From NCBI GenBank assembly GCA_020152595.1, contig JAIGNY010000122.1:76001-140000 (forward strand): DNA of 64,000 nucleotides, written 5' to 3'. The position numbers and the translations under genes are program-made. The notes below the pieces were generated by a model. It did not search any database. It was not told the DNA's origin and saw only the letters and a list, made by a program, of their open reading frames with translations. The stretch is from Chiridota heheva. Its lineage: Eukaryota; Echinodermata; Holothuroidea; Apodida; Chiridotidae. Positions 38,659 through 51,876 of this stretch are shown one piece after another. Position 1 is the first letter of the stretch. The number at the start of each line of letters is the position of its first letter.

Positions 38659-39885
38659 AAACATACAGTAATACTTCAGGTTTAAATGTTCCAATTTTGT
38701 GTGTTTAAAGATAGTTAAATAATCTATTTTAAAGTGAATATTAGCACCCAATTAGCCATCTGAATTTTCATAAGGGAATAAATAGTAACTTCACAAGACA
38801 AGTGGTCATGCCATATATCAAAGTTTAGTTGAATGTGTAGCTTCAGTGGTCGTAAGCTGAACTTTGTTCGGGAAGTTTTGTTGTCGTATTATGAAGGTCA
38901 AAATTGAACAACAACATAACAACAACAACAACAACTGTATTTGTCAATTTAGATGAAAACTCACATTTCATTAACTTCTTTGTTAAAATTTGTATTTGCT
39001 CACAATTTTTAATGTCCTTTCAACTAAATCGCCATGACCTAAGTTTGACTCACTGTTATTTAAGTTTCTACGCAAGTACAAAATTTAGACAAAGGTAATA
39101 ACAATTGGTGCCAAGCGGGAACCGACAAATGAATTTAGATGTAGATCTTTAATTCTACAATTTTTCATGTTCATGGATATGGAGTAAAGAATTACTTTTA
39201 ACCCTGTCAACTGAATTTGTCTAAAAGCTTTTGGGGGGAAGCTAGCTCACAGTAGCATTTTTTTTTTTTTTTTAGCATATGCTCAGTCAAATGTTACCAA
39301 GAACATTTCAATATGAAATTTAAACGAGTAAGAGTATGGTAGAACCAATGCAGTGCTTTTGGATGATACCAGTGGAACCCTGTGTGAGTTAAAAAAAAAC
39401 TCACAATTAAAAAGGCGATATCGTCATATGTGCACAGTATTTAGAATTCCTTTCAAATTTTTTGATTGGTTGAAGTTTTGCTGCGCGATTCGTTGTCTCG
39501 CATTGCAAGGTATATAGTTATTTAAAACGCCTTCATTGTCACCACGCGTGATAGTCCAGACGCTTGCGGCGATCGCAAGAAACGTTTTTTTCTTTCTTCA
39601 AATCATGCCGTGAGTTCAAGCCCTGGAAGAATCGTTAATTTTGACTTTTTGCTTTCATCTTCTTCTTTTTTTTTTCTCAGTAATTTTCATTTGGTGACTA
39701 TCATTGTAGTATTATAATACTAAAATTTCACTTTCGCTTTTTGACAAAAAAGCATTGAAAAAAACAAATAAGTTTCTCGTCACAGTAACGTAATGCGCTG
39801 TGTATGTAATTCTGCACACACAACGTACATACTAGTGTCTGGCTGTACTGTGTGGTACAAACAGACAGAGGATCGGATCTTGCCT
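38659..39885. other. Non-coding stretch 3' of the gene relic
   Basis: AT-rich, with short (AAC)n near 38925 and T-runs near 39261 and 39665. GAGTTCAAGCCCTGG near 39611 resembles a tRNA B box, but no tRNA fold was found. Confidence 0.4.
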
Positions 39886-39890
39886 CCACA

Positions 39891-39906
39891 ACCGGAAGTG
39901 ACGTCA
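39891..39906. promoter_or_regulatory. Composite ETS/CRE motif
   Basis: ACCGGAAGTGACGTCA joins a consensus ETS site (CCGGAAGT) to a full CRE palindrome (TGACGTCA) with one shared base. This pairing is common in animal housekeeping and bidirectional promoters. No gene start is recognised next to it, so a promoter role is only inferred. Confidence 0.4.
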
Positions 39907-40204
39907 AAATAAAGTATCCCCCATTTTTACCGTATTTTACTGAGGCGAGCCTCCTCTTTTAAATTTTGAAGTTAGCATATTCCAAAAGTCCACCTAGAGT
40001 TGAGGTTCTACATGGCAAAGTTGAAGAGCGTATCAAAAACAGCTTTGTGAATAAAAAAGAAAGAAAAATGAAGTTTGTTGTAAATGTTTAGGAATCATTT
40101 ATTTTAGGCCATAGCTAGTTGCAAGGGCTGATGGAAGGTGTGATCAACACTGTGGTTAATGTATCTGCTCAGTCATGCATGCTTCTAATTACCTCAGGTA
40201 AAAG

Positions 40205-41790
40205 AGAGGTTAAACAGTCTGCAATCTTCTGAAGTTGGTCAATTTTGTGTGCTATTTCAAACAGAAGTTTGTTGTAAGATATGTTTTTCATTGTGTATGC
40301 AATAAGACATGCCAAGGTAGATTTATTTTCGAAGAAGATTGACAAGAAATATCATAAATTTTACGTGTGTGGTCAAGAGGTTTTTTGTTGGGAGCCTTAC
40401 GACCACACTGAAAAGAATATAAGTTGGATTTAAAGTTACATGACTTCGAGGAGTTTGTTATATGATTTATTTTTAATTGTGTGTGCAATAAGATATTACA
40501 GATGCAATTTCAAGTGTGTGCTCAGGTAGATTTATTTTGGAAGAGAATTTATAAGAAATTTTTATAAATTTTACAGTGTGGTCAAAGAGGGTTTTTGCTG
40601 TGAGTTTATATGACCATACTAAATAGAATATAAGTAGGATTTTAGGTTCAAGACTTGCAGAAGTTTGTTATAACATTTGTTTTTCATTGTGTATGAAATA
40701 AGATATTACAGAGACAATGCCAACTTGCCAAGTGGTGTACTTGGGTAGATTTATCTGAAAGAAGATTGATAAGAAATATCATAAATTTACGTGTGTGGTC
40801 AAGAGGTTTTTGTTGGGAGCCTTACGACCACACTGAAAAGAATGTAAGTTGGATTTAAAGTTACATGACTTCGAGAAGTTTGTAATAAGATTTATTTTTA
40901 ATTGTGTGTGTAATAAGATATTACAGATGCAATTTCAAGTGTGTACTCAGGTAGATTTATTTTGGAAGAAAATTGATAAGAAATTTTCATAAATTTTACA
41001 GTGTGGTCAAAGAGGGTTTTTGCTGTGAGTTTATATGATCATACTACATTAAATATAAGTAGGATTTAATGTTATATGACTCTCAGGAGTTGTAAGATTT
41101 ATTTTTCATTCATGCAATAAGATCAAACAGATGCAATGCCAAGTGGTGTACTCTGGTAGATTTAATTAAAAGAGGAATGATAATAAATTTTACGTTTGGT
41201 CAGAGGTTTTTGTTGGGAGCCTTTCGACCATACTGAATAGGATACAAGTTGGATTTCAAGTTTAAGACTTACAGAAGTGTGTTATAACATTTGTTTTTCA
41301 TTGTGTATGCAATAAGATATAACAGATGCAACGCCAACTTGCCAAGTGGCGTGCTCAGCCTTGGAAGAGGATTGATAAGAAATGTTCATAAGTTTTACGT
41401 GTGTGGTCAAAGGTTGTTGTTGGGATCAGGCTTTTATGACTTACAGAAGTGTGTTATAACATTTGTTTTACATTGTGTATGCAATAAGATATAACAGATG
41501 CAATGCCAACTTGCCAACTGGCGTGCTCAGCCTTGGAAGAGGATTGATAAGAAATGTTCATAACTTTTACATGTGTGGTCAAAGGTTGTTGTTGGGATCA
41601 GGCTTTTATGACCACACTGATGAGAATATGAGTAGGATTCAAGTTTAAGATTTTCAGAAAAGTTTGTTATAAGGTTTGTTTTTCATTGTGTATACAGATG
41701 CCATGTGTATGCTCAGGAAGATTGATTTGAAACAGGATTGATAATATTTTTTCCTTAAATTTAAAGTATATGGTAAAATAGGTTTAAGCT
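40205..41790 (+). repeat. About 200-bp satellite with dimer structure, about 8 units
   Basis: Each unit has a GTTTGTTATAA-type head, TTTTTCATTGTGTATGCAATAAGAT, a GGTAGATTTATT segment and a GTGTGGTCAAAGAGG end. Units near 40315-40740 match 40741-41165 as dimers (period about 426). The last two units (41275-41447 and 41448-41620) are nearly identical at about 173 bp. Confidence 0.8.
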
Positions 41791-44529
41791 AAAGGTAGGA
41801 AAATAAATGTGAAATATTCTCATTTTATTGGTCCAACAGAACGATACAATTATTTTCTCCATTTTCACCAGGGCAAATTTTACTTTAACCGGGAAAATTT
41901 AAAGTAATCTTTGAAAATTCATTTCAATAGTTTCTGAAGAGCAGATGTGAAAATTGTAGTCACCAGCAAAAGCCCATATTGTAAAAAAAAAGTTCCAGAA
42001 ATATCAATTTCAATATAATTTTCAAAGTATACAACTTTAGAATAACAGAATTTAAAAAGTATGATAAAGGTTAATGGCTGAAACTTGAACATTTTAAATT
42101 ATGATCACTGCGCATGTCCCAGGAGATCTCCCGATCGGGAGTGCAGACCGGACTGATCAAGCCTGATGGAAATATATCAAACATGAAATATTTCATGCTG
42201 AAACTTCTCCATGATGCATCCCGCCACTAACTGACTAAACAACTTGTAGACTTTAATTCAATTCAGTTAAATTTGAATGAAGTTTTCAGGAGACCTCAAT
42301 TAATTAGCCTACCAGGTCAAGAGCGGGGTGGGGTGGGGGTCATTTTAAAATGATAGATTTATGAACAAAGTGAACTTTGGCTTGATCTGAATAAATCTTT
42401 TAATTCGAAACAACCTGTCTTAGCAAGTGATTTCTGATGACCGTATATTTTTTTTTAAACATATTAACACAAACATCCCAGCAGAGAATACTTCAGAATC
42501 TTCCTGTGCCACAATCAATGGGGAAATTTTTAGTAGAATTTGAATAGAATTAGAGGCAAAGACACAGTGGCGCAACCAACAAAGGTGGATTCTGGGTCTA
42601 GGTTCAGGTCCATCCGTGACTTTAGGCCAGCCCACTTGTGGAATTCGACCCCTTCCTTTTTTGAAAAGTCTGGATCAGCCAGCACCACAATTTTAGGGGT
42701 CAAAAGTCTTTTAGATATGAGCTTGTGATTTAGGGAGTAATTCTTATTGACAAGGGGATACTGTCCCCTGGCACATTTAATGGCCATACTGCAAAGAAAT
42801 CCAGATCTGCACTTATAATAAATGGCTTGAAATAAATGTGCATCCAATATGCACTAAAGGTAAAGGGATGGGGTAGGCAGGGTGCAACAATCTGGTTGGT
42901 ATAGCTCACTAAAATTCATTTAAATGAAGAGATTCTTGACCAGATAATAACAGGGGGGGGGGGGGTGCTAATGAGGTCAAGATAACATGTGATACAAATT
43001 TTAGGGGCTTTTAAGTTATGGTAACATGATGACACATGTTCACCTAAAACTAACAAAGCCCCAGCCCCTGACTCCTTCCTGGATCATTATTCTTGTACTA
43101 AAATTTTCCTGTATAAAATTGGATGACTGTTCACCAAATATTTTTTTACACATTTGCTAAAGATTTAAGCAGGCCGGAGATCCCACATTGGCGCCATTAT
43201 ACGGCAATAATTTATTTTTGTTGACAGTATGCACAGTACTATTTACAACAATGTTCCCCATACTATTTACATATACTCATAACCTGTGACAAAGTGACAG
43301 CCAAACTAGGATCTGGCTTAAGATCTGTACGACCACAAAATACAGTTGTTGAGGTGGCAGAGAGGGGCAGTTGTGACTCCGTGACAAATAAACAAATCAG
43401 GCAAGTTTTGCAAAATGTTTACTGTGGCAGGGATATTTTTTGTGCCAGGAATTCCTCTTTCTTACCCTCCTTGTAGCACTGTGGACCTATTTGAATACCC
43501 CGTATCTCAACTATGCAAAGGCCTAATGGCATTTCGGAGCCCCTGACCAGGAGTGTGGCCACAGGGGAAATAAGATTATCAAGGTCCCAATTTTAGTCCG
43601 CCACTTTTTGGACATGTGACACCATACATGTAGTTGGACCCACACTCTTTTAACAATGGTCATAGTAAAGCCTGCGCTGATGTTCAAGAATTGTACAACA
43701 CTAATGCAAAAAAACTCAATTAAATATTTTATTTGTCAAATTTATTCGATATAAAACATCTGTTTACGAAATATGTACATTCTTTATGACAGTGACAAAA
43801 TAACCTTTTGTTGATGATATATTTAAACAATCAGCATCTTCAATCAACACCATCTTCAATCAGCACCATTTTATTAAAAGCACCACCGAAGGTACCTGAT
43901 GGTAGTGAAGGTACTTAGGTAGTGTATACCTCACATCTACCACCACTTTCGTACCTGTCTGCCTACGAGCCTACTCTAACCAAGGTGTCACTTTGATACC
44001 TTATTGTTCTTACATTATCAAATCAAATTGCTCTACAAATTTCAAGTCCCTGACTCCCCTCCCCCCACACCCCTTGTTTAAAATCTTGATACCTTATGCA
44101 TCACTTTTTAGTCTTCCCACCATCTGTAAACAAACAATGCAACCTACTGTTCAGCTAATGATTGGAAGATGTAGATTGTCCATTGACAGCTGCTAGGCAC
44201 AGTACTCTCAATTGCAAGTTCAACTGGATGACTTTCGTATGAATAAAAGATTAAAACAATAAATTTGTATAATAAGAAGCCTCCATATCATAAATTTATT
44301 TTAAAATAAAATTGATTCTGGCTTTATATACAATATAATTCTCAGAAAATTACAATAAAAACTATCAATTATTACTTGATTATATATAAGGCATACAAGC
44401 TATAAATAAATTCTTGTAAAGAGCTGGCCTTTAAGTCTGCCCTGACCTTTGATCAGTATTTTTTGACCTTTGATGAAACAAACATGTACTGTTCACCATG
44501 CACTGCCATTAGGCCTACATGTGTCTTAC
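41791..44529. other. Mostly non-coding stretch
   Basis: Contains a perfect palindrome CTCCCGATCGGGAG near 42127, a CAGTGGCGCAACC repeat-head motif near 42565 and a G-run near 42953. A short minus-strand ATG frame near 43520-43460 ends at a GTAAGA donor-like site but has nothing else in support. Confidence 0.35.
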
Positions 44530-44630
44530 CAGGGAGTTGGTCTTACACATTCCTCTTTCTTAGCCCAATCTGTGGCAGCTAGAATACAATCTTTTACAAC
44601 ATCAAATTTAATTCCATTAAAATAGGGAAA
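44530..44630 (-). CDS. Candidate internal exon, product unknown
   Basis: The minus strand is open for 33 codons plus two bases and ends at CCCTG|GTAAGAC, a good donor. The peptide looks protein-like: NGIKFDVVKDCILAATDWAK, then KEECVRPTP. The start is unclear. A TGA lies at 44631-44633, and the T-rich tract at the expected acceptor ends in AATG rather than AG. The duplicated copy at about 45370-45410 has TAATTTCTAG at the matching place, so this may be a damaged exon copy. Alternatively the exon starts at ATTCTAG|CTGCC inside the ORF. No family recognised. Confidence 0.3.
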
Positions 44631-45665
44631 TCAAAAATGTTGATTATTTCATTCAGCCATTTCATCATCCAGACTTTAAAGGAAATAGGTTAAATTATTT
44701 CAATATAAAATCTGTAATACTATTAATCTACTGATGTGGCAGTTAATTGGCTGTAAGCATAACCATTTGATTGATTGATCAATTCACCTTCCATGGAATT
44801 GATGTTACATGCACAAACAACACAATATTACACCATAGTTAACACACATTATCAAGTTCAACTTATACAGTGGCGTAACTAGAGGTCTGGAGGCCCCGTG
44901 GGGAATTTAGCGTTCGGGGGCCCACATACAAACATATCGCAGTATCATTGCTCGGGACCCCTCAATTTGAGGTATTTGCTTGGGGCCCGTGGGGTTTACC
45001 CACCCTATTGTTGCATCTCTTAACTTATTTATGAATAGCACCTCTATAAAGACATGAATGTGCCACTATTATTGAACCAACAAGGTTGTTCATTTTTAAT
45101 GATCATGTAAATAAACACATGCCACCTGCAAATCATGGAAAATGACCTTTATGAACCCTGAGTCAAACAACAATGCTAAAACAATTTGTATCAGATTCTT
45201 ACAGCCCAGCTAGATCATGTTTAAGTGCTAACAACAAAACACACTACAATCCAAAGAAAAATGGTTGATATATTTACACACTCACCGACACGTCAATTAT
45301 TTAGTGTCACAGAGGTGACATTGTATCGGATTTATTGGTGACAGCAACATCAAATCTAATTCAATTCCTAGAAATTAGGGGGAAAAAATGGGATTATTTG
45401 GTCCAGCCATTTACTATCTAGTCTTTAAAGAAAACAAGTTGGATTATTCCATCATAAAATTTGAAATCATTCTACAATAAATACCTTATGTGTACTGATA
45501 TGGCATTAGATTGGTTGTGAAGCATATGTGAACATAGATTGGTTGTGAAGCAGAACATATATTTCTCACACCATTGTATGTTCTGTGATCACAATAAATG
45601 CTTCCATGAAGATATTGATCTGTTCTTTCTCCATGGTACACATGTTAACAACACAATATCCTAGT
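44590..45665. repeat. Diverged segmental duplication
   Basis: 44590-44850 and 45340-45665 share AACATCAAATYTAATTC, CCAGCCATTT, AGWCTTTAAAGRAAA and AACAACACAATAT in the same order, about 750 bp apart, with the candidate exon at the edge of the first copy. Confidence 0.5.
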
Positions 45666-45764
45666 TCACCCATATGAGAGGGATTGAAAACATGCTAAAA
45701 TACAAACAAAAAAACCATACAAAAGATATAAAAAAGTGGGGAGGGGGTGGGGGTTAGTTCCCCT

Positions 45765-45990
45765 TCAAATCCCACCTATGCAGATGCAATAATGCTTTGC
45801 CTATATGCCCTGCATGCGCCTATGCAAAGATAGTAAGAAGTCCAACAGTCCAAACGCAAAAAGTGACCCTCCCTCCCCCCCCACTCAAATCCCACCTAAG
45901 TGGATGCAACGTTGATCTGCCTATAGGCCCTGCATGCGCATGCAAAGCTTAGAAGTTGAACAGCCTAAAAGCAATATTCCTGCTAGCTGG
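45765..45990 (+). repeat. About 125-bp tandem repeat, two copies
   Basis: Both copies contain CAAATCCCACCTA, GATGCAA, CTGCCTATA or TTGCCTATA, GCCCTGCATGCGC and CAAAG...AGAAGT. C-rich runs separate them. Confidence 0.65.
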
Positions 45991-46069
45991 TTAGGTTACA
46001 GTAAAATATCAGGTTTTATAGCAAAGTTAGGGCTTCAAAATGAAAAATCCTGCTTGTTTCAAAAATCCG

Positions 46070-46330
46070 GCTAGGGCTTTTCTTTTCTTTAAGGGAAATT
46101 TTGTTCATTTTCGGTAAATTTCATTCATGTCTAAGCAATTTTCTTCCATTTTGAGGAATTTTTATGGTCAATTTTTGGGAAATTTGTTGACAAATTTGAC
46201 CAAAATCTAAATAATTATACCATATTTTCCATTAGTTTTACCACTTGTTTCAATTTTATCTTCATTATTTCCCAATTTTACCTCCCAACCGGGAAAACCA
46301 GGAAGGTGAAATCCTCTCAAGCAATGCTAA
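46070..46330 (-). repeat. Sawtooth repeat (inverted family copy)
   Basis: The reverse complement contains GGGAGGTAAAATTGGGAAAT followed by A-rich units, and GGAGGGGGCGGG on the G-rich side, matching 11220-11640 and 29790-30100. Confidence 0.6.
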
Positions 46331-46924
46331 ACCCGCCCCCTCCCCCACCACCATCTCCACGGTCCCTGTATCTACTTAATCTTTCTTCGATGCAGTGTTT
46401 CAGTACCGGTTCATTATTTCTCTAGTAACATATGAAGTGCCTTGATATCAATAATCTAGCAAGGTTTGTGATATTTTCAAGGGAAATGCAAACACACTTC
46501 CAGCTGGAAGAGCTTTATCTGCCACTTGATTAAATAACTTAACTTAACAGTGTTTACAGAGCTATGATCAGATCACAGTGATGTTGTGTAATATCAGATT
46601 CTTGTACCTTTTTACAGTAGGAAGTCAACTTGGTACGACTAACAAAAAATACTATGATGGCCGTGGCATGGGTGGGATTTCCTGTGTATGAATAGTTTTG
46701 CCCATAAACACTTGGTACCTACTTAAAACAGAAAATAAGACACATTAAATGAAAGAAAATGGCCCATTGTGATAAAAAGGGGCTTATGATCACAATAAAA
46801 CGAATCCAATGTGCAAAAAAGCATACGCCACAAGGACACAACGTTATAAAGATGGTCCACCAACATCAAAACCCCACAAGAATACAAAAAGGTCCTACAA
46901 ATACAACAAAGCAATCCACAAAGT

Positions 46925-49232
46925 TGCTGATCTCATCACCTTAAGCGTACGTGGGGGAAATAGCTAACAGGGTCTATATAGCTCTGTGACTTGATGGATT
47001 GCACATACTGACCCATGCGAGCTCGAGTACAAGCAGATGTTGAGACAGGTTGGCTATCTTTCTTTAGGCATGTTGATGGATTGTACTGCCCAAAGCAAAC
47101 CTTTGACCTTTTGACAACAGAGTCTACTGGGACACAAATTCATGTACCAAGGTATCATGGTACAACATAGAGTTGGTATAGGTCTTGTTCACTTTTTGAG
47201 TTCAAAATGCTGCAAAAATCTACAAATTACCTCCTAAAATCACATAAATGACTCTGACCCTTGACCTAATCACTGAAATAACTTCTGCAATTTTTTACAT
47301 TTTTCACACCAATTATGCTCGTCACATTTACCATTCCATAACTATTGGGGGAAATGGTGAAAAAAGGTCAATAGTTCTGTGACCCTTTGACCTCAGAATC
47401 TACTGGACATAAATTCATGTACCAAGGTGTCATGGTACAACATGGAGTTGACATATATGGGAATGTTTTACCTTCAAAACGTGCATAAGGAACAAATTCG
47501 CGGAACTAGCTGTGATGTGTTACGGAAAACTATAAATAAACTTGGTAGGATTTGGATTGTGCCATTATTATGCGGGATGGTTTTAAGAACGAAGTCATTG
47601 AAACAATAGTTGAATACGTTTAGTTTACATGCAGTGGAGGCCAAATTTGTTAAGATTTTCTGAGGGATTTTTTTATGGACTTATCAACACAAGGCCGTCC
47701 ATGTGTGTATATTTATCATACAAAAGTATGTGGTTTTACAGATTTGAGAGTGTTTATGCGTAGCGTGATCATAGCCAGAATTGTCACTCTTGATAATACC
47801 AGTGACTGTCAGAGGCTGAGATGGCATACGGGAGAGGGGCGGGACAGCATGAGGGAGAGGGTGGGATGGCTTGCCATGTTTGACGGCATAGCATGCCGGG
47901 CATGTGGGATGTAGGCCAAGTGGAATGGAACTTTGGACATTCTAATTAACAACTACCCAGTTCCAATGAAATATCTTGAAGCAAAACAAATTAAATGAAA
48001 TTTTATGTACACACAACTTCAGTTCAAAAGTTTGTTAGACAAGGCATTACTCATGAGAAACCTTTTTTAAGACATTTTTCTTAAACAAATGTATGACAAA
48101 CTGTACTTGTGCTGAATATTTTTAGAATGCAGTGATAAGAAAAGATATAAAGAAGTTTATTCCAGATATATAAAAAAAACAAATATTAATTCATACAAAA
48201 AGTTAATTAAATCGCATAGTTCTTGATTTTTGGTATAATAATCATGCAACTTAACGTTGTCATTATGCCTCGCTCTTGCACTTCTTGGTTCATGATTGTT
48301 ATCGATAATATTTGAACAAATGGTATTTTAATTTCTGATAAATACAGTCATATAATAAGAAATATATCTCATATATGTTAATTTTCAGGCTGTGTGAAAT
48401 AAACTCCCAAATACTTTCATTCATAAGTTAAAAGGTCAAAGCGGCGATAATCTTGTGATTTTGCTTGCGCTCTTATTAAAAAACAAGAAAAAACACTTTA
48501 TATAGTTTACAAAGTACGGTATGCTTTTTTGAATAATTAAATGAAAATGGTCTTAAACGATAGATAATGAATTCAAGTTCTCTACACCATCTGAAATGGA
48601 ACAAAATATTTAGATACTTTTAGTTATAATGTTTGAAGTGCAAAATAAGTGTGATTTTTCAGAGAATTTGCACAGTTAAGAAGATTATCACAAGCGTTTG
48701 AACCCAACATTCCCATATGTAGGTCTTGTACTTTTTGAGTTTTAGGAATCTGCAAAATCTTGCATAAAAAAACACTTATCTAACCTTTGACCCCTGACCT
48801 CCACTTATTTTAAAGTTTTGTTACAATGTTAACCCATACCCACCTATGCAATTTATAAAGATACCAAGCAATTCCTTCAAAAGATACAGCTATCACCAAA
48901 AAGTTGTCCCATTTGACCTCTGACTTTGCAATCCAAGACCTTGGAGACAAAAGTTCAGGGTACCCGTCCACCAATTTTGGTTCTTGTGTATATTACAGTT
49001 TTTGAGTTATAAGCGACACAAAATGTTGCATACGCACTCACGGACAGACGCAAAAATCACCAAGTTTTGTCCCGTTCCAAAAACTTATGACCCCTAATCG
49101 TAATATAAGGTCATCACCACCAGCTCCCCTAATATTAAGGAGGTGGCCATGTAGTGTAGGAGGTATAGGCAGTTATTTGTCTATACAGCAAAGTGACTAC
49201 AATATCTCATCCCTACATATATGTATATGTGG
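46925..49232 (-). mobile_element. Second copy of the AGGTCA-rich element, split by an insertion
   Basis: Reverse complement of 12213-13234 with the same order of landmarks, from CTCATCCCTACAT at the right end to AGTTGCTGATCTCATCA at the left end. Removing 47455-48718 leaves about 1.04 kb, the same size as copy A. No ORF. Confidence 0.65.
47455..48718. mobile_element. 1.26-kb insertion with 13-bp inverted ends
   Basis: Left ATATGGGAATGTT (47455-47467) and right AACATTCCCATAT (48706-48718) are exact reverse complements, with further partial matches inside (TTCAAAACG against TTCAAACGC). It interrupts the AGGTCA element where copy A is continuous (about 12735-12760). A TA lies near each border, but the exact duplication is unclear. 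No transposase frame, so it is non-autonomous. Confidence 0.6.
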
Positions 49233-49929
49233 GTGATGAAATACTAATTACTAGGTTCTATTGTAGATTTTCCTATTGTTTTGGAAATATTTACCCAAAC
49301 TTTTATCAGTCCATGATCAAGAAAATATATTCATAAATAGTCATGTATATATGACAGTTGAAGATTGAACTAATACTGACTACTTTATTTGCTATTTTGT
49401 TGTATTAATACTTGTTTTATGAAACTCAAAACTTTTGAAACACTGTCATAGAAAATGGTGATTCCAAGTAATTGAATTAAGTTTCAGCAGACTGCATAGG
49501 TGATTTCAAAAATACAAAAACTGGTGAGTTTCTCACTGTGTTTATGATACAAATCATACTATATAATGTATCACACATTAATGAAACCCCAAGGTGAGGA
49601 TACTAAAGGTAGTGACATATCCAGAGAGGGTGGGGGTGGGCAAGGGAACGATTGCCCCATATATTATAATTCGTTGGTTGAGAATTGTACATGTCGGTAC
49701 AACTTGCCGGTTCACCTCCGTTAATGCCCCTGTATGGAAATTCTAGCGATACTCCACTGACCACAGGGTAATTACACCTCTAGGTTCACCCCCTCCTCCC
49801 AGGACCCAAGATAGAGGACTAATTATTCATATTCAACAACTTATTTAGAAATATGGCCTCTTGATTTTAGTTGGAGAACAAGTTTGAATCCCCTTCCTTT
49901 AAATCTATGAGGTTCAGTGGTCCTTCCCA

Positions 49930-51265
49930 TCTCCTCCCTGGCATAACGTCAGGGAGGTGAGAGGGGACGGAGCCCCAATGCCTTAGGGCCCGAGCCAAAA
50001 ATTATATTATATCGAAACTTAAAAATTAGCCAGATTTTCGGTTAGTAAGAGTTCAAATAATTTTACGTAGAACCAGGGGTGGATAGGGTCCAAAGGCACT
50101 GTATGTGCGTGGGCGCCCTTGTTTAAATTTTGTTGTCATGATTGCAATACATTACTGTAGTTTCATGGCAACTTGGGCGGCAGTGATGTATCCAGCTTTC
50201 GACGCCAGAGGTTGCCGAAAATATGACTTCATAACTGGACTTCAAAAATGTCCAATACTACTAGTGAAAGTTCAGTCAAACAAACTGACAAAAGTGAATG
50301 ACTAAAGCCAATTTGGTTGAATGGACGATTTTCAACCAATTTTTGATGACTTAAAACTAATACATATTGGTCAAACTTTAGGTGATGCAAGCACTATCTG
50401 TGATTTGTAAGTGCGATTTCTAGAACAAAAGTAGTGGTAACTCTTTTAACCAAATTCAGACAAAATTGAAACAATTCAGGGCATTTTTAATCATATTCGG
50501 GCAATTTCTAACAAGCTTTGGGCAACTTCTAACCAATTTTGGGCATTCTAAAGCAAATTTGGGCATTTTAAAGCAAATTCAGGCAATTTCTACCCCAATT
50601 TTTGTCATATTTAACCAAATTGATGCAAAGTTTAAACTAATCTGGAAATTTATCAATCACATTGGCTTATCTCTATCAAACTTTGGGCAACTTCAGTTAT
50701 AAAAATGTTTAATCAACAAATTTGGGCCATTTTAAACCAAATTTAAGAGATTTTGTTAACCAAAATGCAATTTCTTACTTAAACATGTATAGATTTATAT
50801 CCTACTTGAATATTTCATCATAAAAAGCATATCAACGGAATTTTGTCAGGGAGAGGGGCCCACAGAGGTGTAGCCAAGGGGTTTGGCATTTGATACCCTC
50901 AGAAATAAAAGTTATAAGTTTCGTAATATGAAGGTCCATTGTAAAGGTTGCAGGGGGCCTTTTCAATGTTTTAAACTTCACAACAAATTATTTAAAAAAA
51001 AATTCCCTTTCTTTTTTGCACTTTTCATAATTGCTCATGTAGATACTATTCTTCTCTGACAGAGTCTATTATTCTATTAACAGACCCCCCTCCCCCCATT
51101 GTCAAAATCCTGGCTGCGTAACTGCGATAAAGCTGCTTTCATTGAATAACTACTGTTTAGTGGACATCAGTTCCATCTTTACACCCAATTAATACCCATC
51201 TAAAGTATGGAGTATAACCCTTGATCCCTGGACCCACATACACTCATGTCACATTTCAAAGCAGA
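49930..51265 (+). repeat. Dispersed repeat, copy B (uninterrupted)
   Basis: Matches 12035-14440 without the nested element. It gives the empty-site sequence at about 50090-50115 and carries the same sawtooth interior (GGGCAATTTCTAACAAG). Confidence 0.7.
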
Positions 51266-51379
51266 TACTTGATCATTTCACTAACTTGAGGGGCTTCATG
51301 CATCTAATCTCCCCAGCCCCCAGGTAAGTCGCTACGCCACTACCTCTCCTCAGTGCCTCATCATATAAAATACATATAT

Positions 51380-51482
51380 CTAGATGATAATAATCATGAT
51401 AATAATAATAATAATAATAAAAATAATAATAATGATAATAATAATTATATCAATAATAATGATAATAATAATAATAATAATA
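51380..51482. repeat. Imperfect (TAA)n microsatellite
   Basis: About 100 bp of AATAAT triplets interrupted by GAT, AAA and ATT. Confidence 0.9.
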
Positions 51483-51825
51483 CTGTTTCGTGTTTTAATT
51501 GTTAGATAAGTCATTTATCTGTTGAATTAAGTTCTAAGTAGATTATAAGCTGTCACAGTGACCCTGTGGTGTAGCCAGCATCCAAAAAGTGGAAGGGTAC
51601 AACAGTGACCTTTGATGTCAATGTCCAAAGAGTGGCCCAATTAGATGCTAACAATGTTATTTCTGGAAATGGGGGCCCATTGTGTAATTTCTTAAAAGAT
51701 CTTTGTGAAAAGTCGGCTGCTTTTCCACCTACTTTTGTTCCAAAGTTGAACATCAATTTCCCAAGTCCGAAATTCACAAATATACATACTTCTTGATTTA
51801 TCAATAGTCATTTCCAGTTCCTTAA

Positions 51826-51876
51826 AATGTAACCATATTACATAAATGTAACCATATTACATAAATGTAACCATAT
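51826..51876. repeat. 19-bp tandem repeat, about 2.7 copies
   Basis: Unit ATGTAACCATATTACATAA, lying just right of a CTGTGGTGTAGCCAG repeat-head segment at 51564. Confidence 0.8.

Noticed and set aside
39590-39640. tRNA-like B box GAGTTCAAGCCCTGG
   Set aside because: No A box or cloverleaf could be placed upstream at a workable distance.
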